Source of the DNA: Oscillospiraceae bacterium
Lineage (GTDB): Bacteria; Bacillota; Clostridia; Monoglobales; Monoglobaceae
Assembly: GCA_015068845.1 (NCBI GenBank)
Contig: SVJR01000015.1
Location: 1 to 32,217, forward strand
Reading direction: 5' to 3'
DNA length: 32,217 bases
The position numbers were made by a program, and so were the translations under genes. The notes beneath the pieces are model-generated. The model ran no database searches. It was not told the origin of the DNA and worked only from the letters and a program-made list of their open reading frames with translations. How positions within the stretch are numbered: position 1 is the stretch's first letter; the number at the start of each line of letters is the position of its first letter. Shown piece by piece: positions 21,399-30,383 of this stretch.

Positions 21399-23070
21399 AT
21401 TTCTCTATTTCATTTCTCTTAATCTTATTAGTTGTGGTCTTGATAAATTCTTCTTTTCTTATATTGATACGGCTTACCTGTTTATAGATAGGAAGCACTT
21501 TCATAACTTTTGACACATCATCGCGGATTTTTGTCTCACGGTCAGTGTCCTCAGCCATTTCGCTCTGAGGGTCAATATAAATATGAGCGCAAAGCCCCGA
21601 TTCCTCACCGCTTTCATCATGCCATGCCGTTACAGCCGCTTCTGCAACATAGGGAATTGACAAAATGTAATTTTCAATTTCCTCCGGGAAGATATTTTTT
21701 CCGTTTCTTAAAACGATAAGGTTTTTGGAACGACCGGTGATTTTGAGTCTTCCCTCTTCGTCAATCATTCCCAAATCTTCGGTGTTGAACCAACCATCTT
21801 CCATTACACGGTCGGTTGCTTCCTGATTTTTGTAATAACCGAGCATAACCGAGGTACCTTTTACGCAAACCTCACCGATGCCGTTTTCATCAGGGTCTTT
21901 AATCTTTACTTTTACAGAGCTGATGGGAACACCTGCTGTGTAGCAATCGTCATAGCCTTCACGGGTAATTGCAACAAGAGGCGAACACTCGGTGATACCG
22001 TAACCGTTAACAACGGTAACGCCGATTGCTTCAAAGAAATCCGCAATTTCGGGACGGATTGGTGCGCCGCCGCTGATAACCTTGCGAAGCTCGCCGCCAA
22101 AGGACTCGAGTATCATACCGAACATTTTGCGTCTTACATCTATGCCGCATTTACGGAGTCCGTTGCTCACAGCAATCATAGCCTTGATAAGAGGCATCTT
22201 TTTGCCGATAGCCTTGTTGATTCTTTTATAAAACGCCTCAAGGTGCGCAGGTACAAGAAACGCGGTTTCCGGTTTGAATTCTGCAAAGTTTTTAAGTATA
22301 TTCTTCATACTGTCATTTATAAAAACAGTAACACCGCAGGCAAGCTCTGCAATTAGGCCGATTCCTTCATAGGTATGATGATACGGAAGAAGCGAAATTG
22401 CTCTGTCATAAAGTCTTGTAAGTTTTAGTCCGGTATTGATGCAAGTCATAACATTTCGTTCGGAAAGCATAACGCCTTTTGCCATACCGGTTGTGCCGGA
22501 GGTGTAAACCAACAATCTTAACGCATCGGTGTCGCCCACGATTTTCTGATATTCGTTGAAGCCGCTTTCCATAAGTTCTTTGCCCTCTGCCATTAAATCG
22601 TCAAAGGAAAGGAATTTTCCATCTTCAGCTTCTTCATTAAGGCAGACAAACATTTTTATATTGGGAAGCTCATCCCTTATCTCGTCAAGCACTTTGATAT
22701 ATTTTTTTGTAAAGAACAGAACCTCGGAATCACTGTGGTTAAGTACTGTCACGATGTCCTGCTTGGGGAGTTGTCTGTCAAGAGGAACATAAACACCGTT
22801 TGAATTCATCATAGTGCTGTGTACCACCAGCCAACGATAGCAGTTTTCGCCTATACACGCAACATGCTTATCAATAAATCCATACTTTAACAAAGCATTG
22901 CCAAGATACAGCGAGTCGTTGTAGAACTCACGGTATGTAACTGTTTTAATCTCTTTTTTTTCACGAAACACAAACGCCGCTCTGTCGCCGTGGCGGTCAA
23001 CGTGCCTCTTTACCGCCTGACGAAGACTTGTAAACTCTTCAACCTCATACTGTTTAAATTCTTTTTTCAT
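21397..23070 (-). CDS. AMP-forming fatty-acid (long-chain acyl)-CoA ligase
   Basis: A 557-residue member of the acyl-adenylate-forming (ANL) superfamily; activates a carboxylate, here probably a long-chain fatty acid, to acyl-AMP and acyl-CoA. Motifs: P-loop YTSGTTGMAKGV (residues 189-200), LLPYHHTYE, GGAPIRPEIADFFEAIG, NGYGITECSPLVA, GWFNTEDLG with the ribose-binding Asp, ITGRSKNLIVLRNGKNIFPE and a C-terminal TTTNKIKRNEIEK with the catalytic Lys. No membrane segment. It starts 11 nt after a MarR-family regulator gene with which it is co-transcribed, suggesting regulated fatty-acid or acyl-acid use. Exact substrate unknown. Confidence 0.93.
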   Translation of the reverse strand: MKKEFKQYEVEEFTSLRQAVKRHVDRHGDRAAFVFREKKEIKTVTYREFYNDSLYLGNALLKYGFIDKHVACIGENCYRWLVVHSTMMNSNGVYVPLDRQLPKQDIVTVLNHSDSEVLFFTKKYIKVLDEIRDELPNIKMFVCLNEEAEDGKFLSFDDLMAEGKELMESGFNEYQKIVGDTDALRLLVYTSGTTGMAKGVMLSERNVMTCINTGLKLTRLYDRAISLLPYHHTYEGIGLIAELACGVTVFINDSMKNILKNFAEFKPETAFLVPAHLEAFYKRINKAIGKKMPLIKAMIAVSNGLRKCGIDVRRKMFGMILESFGGELRKVISGGAPIRPEIADFFEAIGVTVVNGYGITECSPLVAITREGYDDCYTAGVPISSVKVKIKDPDENGIGEVCVKGTSVMLGYYKNQEATDRVMEDGWFNTEDLGMIDEEGRLKITGRSKNLIVLRNGKNIFPEEIENYILSIPYVAEAAVTAWHDESGEESGLCAHIYIDPQSEMAEDTDRETKIRDDVSKVMKVLPIYKQVSRINIRKEEFIKTTTNKIKRNEIEK

Positions 23071-23081
23071 TGTTCTTCCTC

Positions 23082-23546
23082 CTATTTTCTGGTATTTTGC
23101 TTTTCCGCAAAAAATCCACTTAAATTTTCAAGCATATCAAATAAAATCTTCTTCTCGCTATCCGAGGAATGCATCAGAACCTCGTCAATCATTCCGTTAC
23201 GGATTTTGGAGTGAATCCCGTTCACTTCCCTTGCCTTTTCGGTTGGAACAATCAGAACTACCCGTCTGTCGTCCGGCTTACCTTCACGCACAAGATACCC
23301 TTTCTTTACAAGTCCATTTACCGATGTGGTGAGCGAGCCCGGGGTGATTGAAAGATATTTTGCAATCTCTGACATACGGTTGTTATCTTCCTTTATAAGT
23401 CCGAAAACCGCCTCAAGCACATGCAGTTCACGCAGAGTTATATCGGTAAAGCCCATCTCTCTGAAGCTTTGTTCCTCCCACGCAAGTATCTGGTTGAACA
23501 CTCTCACAAAAAGATTGCTTATCTGGGTCCTCTCCTTCTTTTTCAT
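23082..23546 (-). CDS. MarR-family transcriptional regulator
   Basis: A 154-residue winged-helix regulator. The DNA-binding core reads MSEIAKYLSITPGSLTTSVN (recognition helix) and GLVKKGYLVREGKPDDRRVV (wing), typical MarR features; flanking helices form the dimer. The start at ATG 23546 is supported by GAGGTG; the frame is open to 23579 without a ribosome binding site. It is the first gene of a two-gene unit with the acyl-CoA ligase. A palindrome resembling the FabT operator overlaps its transcription start, so autoregulation and a role in fatty-acid control are plausible; the effector is unknown. Confidence 0.93.
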   Translation of the reverse strand: MKKKERTQISNLFVRVFNQILAWEEQSFREMGFTDITLRELHVLEAVFGLIKEDNNRMSEIAKYLSITPGSLTTSVNGLVKKGYLVREGKPDDRRVVLIVPTEKAREVNGIHSKIRNGMIDEVLMHSSDSEKKILFDMLENLSGFFAEKQNTRK

Positions 23547-23565
23547 TGTATTCACCTCATAAAAT

Positions 23566-23582
23566 ACTTTGACTTTCAAACT
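23566..23582 (-). promoter_or_regulatory. FabT-like palindromic operator at the MarR promoter
   Basis: On the minus strand AGTTTGA-AAG-TCAAAGT, a 7-3-7 imperfect palindrome with a further ACTTTGA half-site across the -10 region (23592-23599 on the plus strand as TCAAAGTA). The FabT consensus in streptococci is of the form TTTGAnnnTCAAA. It lies immediately downstream of the -10, ideal for repression. Confidence 0.6.
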
Positions 23583-23611
23583 ATTTTATCATCAAAGTAA
23601 ATTTTTGTCAA
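23583..23611 (-). promoter_or_regulatory. SigA promoter of the MarR-acyl-CoA ligase unit
   Basis: -35 TTGACA (23606-23611), 17-nt spacer, -10 TAAAAT (23583-23588) on the minus strand, about 37 nt before the ATG at 23546. Confidence 0.82.
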
Positions 23612-23633
23612 TAGTTATTTTAGAATATAAGTC

Positions 23634-23662
23634 TTGACAGCTTTTCGGGTTTGAAATATACT
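23634..23662 (+). promoter_or_regulatory. SigA promoter of the radical SAM gene
   Basis: -35 TTGACA (23634-23639), 17-nt spacer, -10 TATACT (23657-23662), 31 nt before the ATG at 23694; divergent from the MarR promoter. Confidence 0.82.
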
Positions 23663-23693
23663 TTATACAGAAACTTGAAGGAGAAATTCTGAT

Positions 23694-24587
23694 ATGGATA
23701 TTTTGAAAAGTTGCAGGATTTGCCCCCGTGAATGCGGTATTGACCGGACTATGACACCGGGGTTTTGTAATGCCGGAGCAAATGTTAAAATTGCACGGGC
23801 GGCGCTTCATTATTGGGAGGAACCGCCCATCAGCGGAACACGCGGCAGCGGTACCGTGTTTTTCAGCGGTTGCAACCTGAAATGCATATACTGTCAGAAT
23901 ATCAGCATCAGCCGTGAGGCCTTTGGCAAGGAAATATCCGTGCAAAGGCTGGGAGAAATATTTCTGGAGCTTCAGGGTCTTGGTGCACACAACATCAACC
24001 TTGTTTCGCCCACCCCATATATTCCGCAGATTTGCGAGGCAATTGACAGTGTAAGAGCTAAAATAAAAATCCCCTTCGTTTACAACACAGGTGGCTATGA
24101 AAAGCTTGAGTCGTTGCAATCTTTAAAGGGGTATATTGATATTTTTCTGACCGACATAAAATACTTTTCGCCGGAGCTTTCAATGAAATACAGTGCCGCA
24201 GGGGATTACTTTGAGAGAGCATTGACTGCAGCAAGGGAAATGGTGAATATGGCGGGAAAACCCGTTTTTGACGAAGACGGAATTATGAGGTCCGGTGTGA
24301 TTATCCGGCATCTTGTTCTGCCGGGCTGCCGCAAGGATTCGCTGGCTTTGATTGACGCCCTTGCAAAGGATTTTGACCAAAGCGATTTTATTCTCAGCCT
24401 GATGAGTCAGTACACGCCGAATGGCCGTCTTTCAAGCTTTCCGGAGCTTGACCGAAAAATTACCGGCTTTGAATATGATTCCGTTGTTGATGCTGCTCTG
24501 CAGGCAGGATTCGATAACGCTTACATGCAGGACAGAAGCAGCGCAAAAAAAGAATACACCCCGCCCTTTGATTTGAGCGGAGTGTAA
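23694..24587 (+). CDS. PflX-like radical SAM protein
   Basis: A 297-residue radical SAM protein. The CxxxCxxC cluster motif is SGCNLKCIYCQN (Cys60, Cys64, Cys67). An N-terminal Cys-rich segment CRICPRECGIDR with a further GFCNAG is characteristic of the PflX/COG1313 group related to pyruvate formate-lyase activating enzymes. It would generate a 5'-deoxyadenosyl radical in the cytoplasm; the substrate protein is not known, and no glycyl radical enzyme lies next to it. Own promoter; ATG preceded by AAGGAG. The C-terminal end is close (3 nt) to the convergent ATPase gene. Confidence 0.9.
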   Translation: MDILKSCRICPRECGIDRTMTPGFCNAGANVKIARAALHYWEEPPISGTRGSGTVFFSGCNLKCIYCQNISISREAFGKEISVQRLGEIFLELQGLGAHNINLVSPTPYIPQICEAIDSVRAKIKIPFVYNTGGYEKLESLQSLKGYIDIFLTDIKYFSPELSMKYSAAGDYFERALTAAREMVNMAGKPVFDEDGIMRSGVIIRHLVLPGCRKDSLALIDALAKDFDQSDFILSLMSQYTPNGRLSSFPELDRKITGFEYDSVVDAALQAGFDNAYMQDRSSAKKEYTPPFDLSGV

Positions 24588-24590
24588 AAC

Positions 24591-27206
24591 TCAGATTTTT
24601 TTAACAATCAGTTTTCGCAGTATATCTACCGGAACAATGAGCAATGCCATAACAATCACCAGCGCCCATTCGTTGGCAGCAAGCCGCGCTGTTCCTATAA
24701 TCGCACCGCCGAAGCAGGTCATTATAATTTGAACGACGCAGATAAGCAGCAATATAATCAAAAACGGTTTATTGAGGGAAATATGCTCGGTCAGGTCGAT
24801 ACTTTCGGTTCTTATATTAAAGGCATTAAATATGCATGAGAACACAAAATAATTGAAATATCCGGTATAGAACACGGCATCTGCCTGAGAATGCCTGAAT
24901 GCGTAGTGCATATCCTGAGATATAAACATAAACACGCTGACCGCACACAAAAACAGGCTGTTCACTGTAACGGAGCTCCACATTTTGCGGTCGATTATGT
25001 CTTCGTCCCTCTTTATGGGTTTTTCAAGCATATATCTGCCAAGCGCCGCCTCGCCGCCGAAGGCAATTGCAGCCAAGGTGTCCATAACAAGATTAACCCA
25101 TAGCATCTGGATAACCCCCAAAGGCTTTGCAACACCGATAATGGGGCCAAGAACAAGAACCGACATTGCGGCGATATTGATTGTAATCTGGAACGCCACA
25201 AACTTTTTTATACTTTTGTAAATTGTCCGTCCGTAAAGGACGGCTTTTTTTATTGAGGCAAAGTTATCGTCCAGTATGACAATATCCCCTGCCTCCTTGG
25301 CTATATCCGTACCGCTGCCCATAGCAAAGCCCACATCTGCCGCACGAAGTGCAGCGAGGTCATTTACTCCGTCACCGGTCATTCCGGCAACGCTGCCTAC
25401 TTCTTGCGCAATCCGCACAAGCCGGCTTTTGTCACCGGGAAGGGCACGGGCGACCACACGGAGCCTCGGCATAGCCCCGGCAAGCTCGGCATCGGTCATT
25501 TTTTGCATCTCGTCCGAGGTCAACACAAGACCGTTATCTTCAATAATTCCGGCTTCGCGGGCAATTGCAACCGCTGTTTCCTTTTTGTCACCGGTTATCA
25601 TAACCGTCTGAATTCCGGCACGGCGTATATCGCCGACTGCGCCACGGACATCGGGGCGTAAATCGTCGCGTATGCCAACAAGCCCCACTAGGGTCATTTT
25701 CTCGGGCAGAGCGTCCCCCACCGCCTTCTCCGCGGTTGCCAGAGCCAGAACCCTTATGCTGCGATTTGCCATTTCAAGAACGGTTTTTTCAAGCCGTTCT
25801 TTTTTTGTAAATGCTTGCTTGTTTCCGTTTGCATCGTAAAATTCTGCACAATTTTTTATAATCTTTTCCGGTGCGCCCTTAACCAAAACGCCGCAAAAGT
25901 CACCCTCGACCTCTGTCATTGAGAACTTTTTTTCACTTGTGAATAAAACCTCACGGCACTTTTTTATGCTTATATTACTATATCGAAAATCTCCAACCAT
26001 CTCAAGCAGCGCTCTTTCGGTAGCATTGCCGCCGATAACGCCTTTGCCCGAGAACTGAGCCGCTGAATTATGTACCACTGAGGTATATACTATTTTTTTG
26101 AGAGGTTCTCCCAGTCCGGTAATTTTATCAAAGGCTTGACCATTACCGTCGGTAAAGCTCACCGCCTTCAGCTTTCCGCAGGTTATTGTTCCTGTTTTGT
26201 CTGTAAAGAGGATGTCGATACCACCTGCCGTTTCAATACCTATCAGTTTACGGACAAGAACATTGCTTTTGAGCATTTTTTTCATATTGAGCGAGCAGAC
26301 AATCGCCACCATAAGCGGAAGCCCCTCCGGCACGGCAACAACAATTACGGTAATTCCCATAATTACTGCACCGACCAAGTCAGAAACAACCTGCATTGTA
26401 TCGGCAAAATATCCTGTCGCACCCATAACACCGTTTGCAAATATGTGCTGAAGCATACTCGCCGTCGCAACCGTTGCCGACCCTATGTATCCGAAAAGAC
26501 TTATCCTTTTTGCAAGTGCCGTAAGCTTGGTTTGTAGGGGACTTTTCCGTTCATCGTCATCATCTGAGTTATTTAAACTTCCGTAAACCGTCAAATCACC
26601 CACACGCATAACACGCATTTCGCATTGCCCTGAACACACCACCGAGCCTCGGTATAGTGCGGTTTTGTCCCAGAAATCTGTCTGAGTCGATGCCGCATTA
26701 TTGGAGCTTGAAGCAGTTTTTTCAACCTCCTCGTTCTCGCCGTTCAGAGCAGACTGGTCAGCCCTAATTCCGCCCGAAATTACCACCCCGTCAGCCGGAA
26801 CCATATCACCCGCCTGAAGAAGAACTATATCGTCGGTCACTATCTCATCAATGAGCAGACTTACCAAGCTACCGTCGCGGTAGACCTTGCATTTCACTTT
26901 GGCGGCCTCGTCACGGAGTCTTTGGAATTCCTCCTCATTTTTATACTCCGAGAAAGCCCCCACAAGGGTTGCAATCAGTACTGATACAAAAATCCCCAGA
27001 CACTCAAACCAATCGACCTTGCCGAAAAAAGTGAAAACAATATTTATCCCCAATGCTACAAGCAAAATTATAATAATGGGGTCATCGAACTTTTCCATAT
27101 ATTTTTTAAAGAATGTTGTTTTTTCCTTTTCAGTAAGTTTGTTGCTGCCGTATTTATCACGGGATTCTGCCGCCTGCCTCGAGGTTAAGCCTTTTGCCTC
27201 ATCCAC
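24591..27206 (-). CDS. P-type calcium-transporting ATPase (PMCA-type)
   Basis: An 871-residue P2-type ATPase expected to export Ca2+ across the cell membrane. It has the cytoplasmic N-terminus, M1-M2, the actuator domain with LNGENEEVEK where most pumps have TGES (Glu157 kept, flanking residues changed), M4 with VAVPEGLPL (ion-site motif), the phosphorylation site DKTGTIT (Asp336), the KGAPE nucleotide site, MTGDGVNDLAALRAADVGFA hinge and six C-terminal helices. The VPEGLP form and length fit prokaryotic PMCA-like pumps. GTG start at 27206 with GGAG upstream. Convergent with the radical SAM gene; no good terminator is visible between the two stop codons. Confidence 0.93.
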   Translation of the reverse strand: MDEAKGLTSRQAAESRDKYGSNKLTEKEKTTFFKKYMEKFDDPIIIILLVALGINIVFTFFGKVDWFECLGIFVSVLIATLVGAFSEYKNEEEFQRLRDEAAKVKCKVYRDGSLVSLLIDEIVTDDIVLLQAGDMVPADGVVISGGIRADQSALNGENEEVEKTASSSNNAASTQTDFWDKTALYRGSVVCSGQCEMRVMRVGDLTVYGSLNNSDDDDERKSPLQTKLTALAKRISLFGYIGSATVATASMLQHIFANGVMGATGYFADTMQVVSDLVGAVIMGITVIVVAVPEGLPLMVAIVCSLNMKKMLKSNVLVRKLIGIETAGGIDILFTDKTGTITCGKLKAVSFTDGNGQAFDKITGLGEPLKKIVYTSVVHNSAAQFSGKGVIGGNATERALLEMVGDFRYSNISIKKCREVLFTSEKKFSMTEVEGDFCGVLVKGAPEKIIKNCAEFYDANGNKQAFTKKERLEKTVLEMANRSIRVLALATAEKAVGDALPEKMTLVGLVGIRDDLRPDVRGAVGDIRRAGIQTVMITGDKKETAVAIAREAGIIEDNGLVLTSDEMQKMTDAELAGAMPRLRVVARALPGDKSRLVRIAQEVGSVAGMTGDGVNDLAALRAADVGFAMGSGTDIAKEAGDIVILDDNFASIKKAVLYGRTIYKSIKKFVAFQITINIAAMSVLVLGPIIGVAKPLGVIQMLWVNLVMDTLAAIAFGGEAALGRYMLEKPIKRDEDIIDRKMWSSVTVNSLFLCAVSVFMFISQDMHYAFRHSQADAVFYTGYFNYFVFSCIFNAFNIRTESIDLTEHISLNKPFLIILLLICVVQIIMTCFGGAIIGTARLAANEWALVIVMALLIVPVDILRKLIVKKI

Positions 27207-27271
27207 ATTTATCCGCTCCTTTACTTCTTTGGTCTAAGATATATGTATGCGGACAGGCCGCCGTATATTAC

Positions 27272-27301
27272 AAAAGCCTGAACCATATGGTTCAGGCTTT
27301 T
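27272..27301 (-). terminator. Palindromic terminator after the M16 peptidase
   Basis: AAAAGCCTGAACC and GGTTCAGGCTTTT form a 13-bp perfect stem with an ATAT loop, 2 nt past the peptidase stop. The A/T-rich ends let it work on either strand. Confidence 0.88.
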
Positions 27302-27303
27302 AT

Positions 27304-28566
27304 CTAAAATTCTATTGCATCAATAATATTTTTGCTGCCATCCTCAATTCTGCCGGTAACGGCAATATTGAGCTTACTCATATCAAACACGGTATCAATC
27401 ACATCTGCTACAGAATCGCGGCTTATCCGGTCAATCAAGTCAATCAGATCGTCCATACTGTATACTCTGTTTTCATAAAGCATCGACCTTCCGTAGCTTC
27501 GCATCCGGCTTGAAACGCTTTCACGACCCATTATGACCGCCGCCTTCATTTGTTCCTTGGCAACACTCACCTCATCGTGGGTCAGCTTATTACTTTTCAA
27601 AGCTCTGATTTCCTCGCCTATTACCGACAACGCATCGCAAAGATGCTCGGTGTTGAGTCCGGCATAGATAACAGTTGAGCCGTTGTTCTGATAGGTATTC
27701 GAATACGAATATATAGAATACGCAAGGCCCAGCTCCTCTCTCACCCTCTGAAAGAGCCGAGAGCTCATATTTCCGCCGAACACCGCATTCATCACCTGCA
27801 GGTCATAATGTCTGGAATCGTTCCTGCAAAAGCCTTCAAGGCCAAGGCAAACATGGCATTGCTCGATGTCCCTTTTTACAATGTTAATACCACGGCTAAC
27901 CGGGAGCTTACCGGGGATACTCTTTTCGCCGCCGTCTTGCTTTATGCCGCCAAACTTCTGTTCAAACTTTGCCAGAACCTCATTTTCATCAAAAAAGCCC
28001 ACCACCGATATAACAATATTGTTTCCGAAGTATAGCTTGTCACGGTAATCAAGAAGCACCTGTCTGTCTATACCCTTAATGCTCTCTGCCGTTCCGGCGA
28101 TAGGGAAGCCGAGGGGACTTTCCTTCCACATCAGCTTGCTGAGCACATCGTGGATATAGTCCTCGGGTGTATCATCGCACATATTGATTTCTTCGGTAAT
28201 GACCTTGCGTTCGGTTGCAATGCTTTCCTCGGCAAACGATGAATTTATAATCATATCAGATAATATATCAAACGCAGTTTCATAATGCTCAGTCAGCGTT
28301 TTTGCATAAAAGCAGGTATATTCCGTGGAGGTCACGGCGTTCAGGTGGCCACCGATTCGGTCCATCTGCTCGGCAATATCCTTGGCTGTACGATTTGTTG
28401 TACCCTTGAACAGCATATGCTCAATATAATGTGAAACACCGCTGTTCTCTGCCGTTTCCATCGCAGAGCCTGCACCAATCCACACGCCGACAGATACCGA
28501 TTTTACATAATCTATTTTTTCGGTAACGACTTTTATTCCGTTATTTAATGAAGATATTTTATACAC
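27304..28566 (-). CDS. M16-family zinc metallopeptidase (processing-protease type)
   Basis: A 420-residue pitrilysin/mitochondrial-processing-peptidase-like enzyme. The inverted zinc motif HYIEH (His46, Glu49, His50) and the distal Glu in ERKVITEEINM (about residue 125) are intact, followed by the R/Y region NMSSRLFQRVREELGLAYSI typical of the family. No signal peptide. Such bacterial enzymes (YmxG/PepR-like) cut peptides in the cytoplasm; substrate unknown. It starts at GTG with GGAG eight nt upstream; a consensus promoter lies at 28599-28627. Confidence 0.94.
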   Translation of the reverse strand: MYKISSLNNGIKVVTEKIDYVKSVSVGVWIGAGSAMETAENSGVSHYIEHMLFKGTTNRTAKDIAEQMDRIGGHLNAVTSTEYTCFYAKTLTEHYETAFDILSDMIINSSFAEESIATERKVITEEINMCDDTPEDYIHDVLSKLMWKESPLGFPIAGTAESIKGIDRQVLLDYRDKLYFGNNIVISVVGFFDENEVLAKFEQKFGGIKQDGGEKSIPGKLPVSRGINIVKRDIEQCHVCLGLEGFCRNDSRHYDLQVMNAVFGGNMSSRLFQRVREELGLAYSIYSYSNTYQNNGSTVIYAGLNTEHLCDALSVIGEEIRALKSNKLTHDEVSVAKEQMKAAVIMGRESVSSRMRSYGRSMLYENRVYSMDDLIDLIDRISRDSVADVIDTVFDMSKLNIAVTGRIEDGSKNIIDAIEF

Positions 28567-28598
28567 TTGAATTTCTCCTTCGGTAATTTCTGATTTAA

Positions 28599-28627
28599 AG
28601 GATAACCTTTTTGCAACATTTTGTCAA
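28599..28627 (-). promoter_or_regulatory. SigA promoter of the M16 peptidase
   Basis: -35 TTGACA (28622-28627), 17-nt spacer, -10 TATCCT (28599-28604) on the minus strand, 33 nt before the GTG. Confidence 0.72.
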
Positions 28628-28752
28628 TATTCTTATCTGTTAATGTGCCCTTGTATCTAAAAAAATATAAATATATGCAATTGTGTATTTTTCGCATTTT
28701 TTGGTCTATACTAATTCAAGAATATATTGGTTTAAGGAAGTGAAAAAAACCG

Positions 28753-30369
28753 ATGCTTGAAATAAACGGAAAAAGTGTTTACAACTCCTTATGTATGGGA
28801 AAGTTATACTTTTACGGTATGAATAAAAGAACCGTTAAGCGCGAGAAAACCGACACTCCCGAAACCGAAGTCCGCCGTTTTATGTCGGCGCTCACGGCTG
28901 CAAAGAAAGAGCTTCACGAGCTTTACGAAAAGGCACTTTTGCAGGTTGGCGAGGACAATGCCCAGATTTTTCAGATTCACACAATGATGCTGGACGATGA
29001 GGATTTCTACGGAGCGGTTATAAATACTATAAATGTTCAAAAGGTCAACGCTGAATATGCCGTCAGCTATACCTCTGACATATTCGCAAGAACCTTTCGG
29101 GAAATGGACGATGAATATATGCAGGCACGAGCCTCCGATGTATGTGATATTTCCGAACGACTAATAAACCTGCTTTCGGATAATTCGGGAACTGACACAA
29201 TTCCCGAACCGTCAATTATAATTGCCGATGACCTGACCCCCAGCGAGACCGTGCAGATGGATAAGGATAAAATCTTAGGATTTGTGACCTTTCGTGGCTC
29301 GCAAACCTCACACACGGCAATCCTTGCCAGAACTATGAATATCCCTGCCGTTATCAACACGGGCGAAATCAGTCCCGAACATCACGGGAAAACAGCTATC
29401 CTTGACGGATTCAGCGGCGCACTTTATATAGACCCCGACGAGCTGACCATTCAGGAATACAAAAAAAGAAAAGCTCTTGAAGAGGAACGGGCTAAGCTGC
29501 TGTCAGAGCTTCGGGGAAAGCCTACCGAGACAAAGTCGCACAAAAAGGTTAATCTTTATGCCAATATCGGCAGTCCCCGTGACCTTGCGGCGGCAGTTCA
29601 GAATGACGCTGAGGGCATTGGGCTGTTTAGGAGCGAATTTCTGTACCTTGAAGCCTCGGACTTCCCCACCGAGGACGAGCAGTTCCGCAAATACAAAGAA
29701 GTAGCCGAAGGAATGTGCGGCAAAAAGGTAATCGTCCGCACAATGGATATAGGTGCAGACAAGCAAATTGACTATTTTAAGCTGCCCTGCGAGGATAATC
29801 CCGCCCTTGGATTTAGGGCAATCCGCATCTGCCTTACCGATACTAAAATGTTCAAAACCCAGCTTAGGGCACTTCTTCGTGCCTCCGCATTCGGGAACAT
29901 TTCAATTATGTTCCCTCTGATAACCTCTCTCTCCGAGGTTATCAGAGCGAAAGCTTTAGTTGCAGAGGCTATGCAGGAGCTTGAAGACGAGGGTATCCCT
30001 TACAAAAAAAATATTGAAACCGGAATTATGATTGAGACCCCTGCCGCCGCAATAATCTGCGATATGCTTGCCCCGGAGGTGGATTTTTTCAGCATAGGCA
30101 CCAATGACCTGACCCAGTACACACTTGCCCTTGATCGTCAAAATTCAGCTTTAGAACCGTTTTTCGACCCACACCACCCCGCAATACTCAGGCTTATAGA
30201 AAATGTCATTCAAAACGCCCACAAACACGGCAAGTGGGTTGGAATATGCGGAGAGCTTGCCGCCGACCTCACTCTTACCGAAGCGTTTGTAAATATGGGG
30301 ATTGACGAACTTTCTGTTTCGCCATCATTTGTTTTGAAGGTTCGCGAAAAAATCCGTGATTTAGATTAA
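28753..30369 (+). CDS. ptsI: PTS enzyme I (phosphoenolpyruvate-protein phosphotransferase)
   Basis: A 538-residue enzyme I: takes phosphate from PEP and passes it to HPr. The N-terminal HPr-binding helical domain is followed by the swivelling domain with the phospho-His loop SQTSHTAILAR (His187); the usual GGxTSH is RGSQTSH here. The C-terminal PEP barrel has EGIGLFRSEFLYL, the RTMDIGADKQ segment, NPALGFRAIR, FFSIGTNDLTQYTLALDR and GICGELA with the catalytic Cys. Length is a little below the usual ~570. A TATACT at 28707-28712 may be its -10, with no good -35. The ATG has AAGGAAG about 13 nt upstream, a loose spacing. ptsH (HPr) is not adjacent; crr follows after 14 nt. Confidence 0.95.
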   Translation: MLEINGKSVYNSLCMGKLYFYGMNKRTVKREKTDTPETEVRRFMSALTAAKKELHELYEKALLQVGEDNAQIFQIHTMMLDDEDFYGAVINTINVQKVNAEYAVSYTSDIFARTFREMDDEYMQARASDVCDISERLINLLSDNSGTDTIPEPSIIIADDLTPSETVQMDKDKILGFVTFRGSQTSHTAILARTMNIPAVINTGEISPEHHGKTAILDGFSGALYIDPDELTIQEYKKRKALEEERAKLLSELRGKPTETKSHKKVNLYANIGSPRDLAAAVQNDAEGIGLFRSEFLYLEASDFPTEDEQFRKYKEVAEGMCGKKVIVRTMDIGADKQIDYFKLPCEDNPALGFRAIRICLTDTKMFKTQLRALLRASAFGNISIMFPLITSLSEVIRAKALVAEAMQELEDEGIPYKKNIETGIMIETPAAAIICDMLAPEVDFFSIGTNDLTQYTLALDRQNSALEPFFDPHHPAILRLIENVIQNAHKHGKWVGICGELAADLTLTEAFVNMGIDELSVSPSFVLKVREKIRDLD

Positions 30370-30383
30370 GAAAGGAAAAAACA

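Noticed and set aside
24585-24605. Terminator between the radical SAM gene and the calcium ATPase
   Set aside because: GAGT/ACTC has only four pairs before the T-run and overlaps the stop codon; too weak to list.
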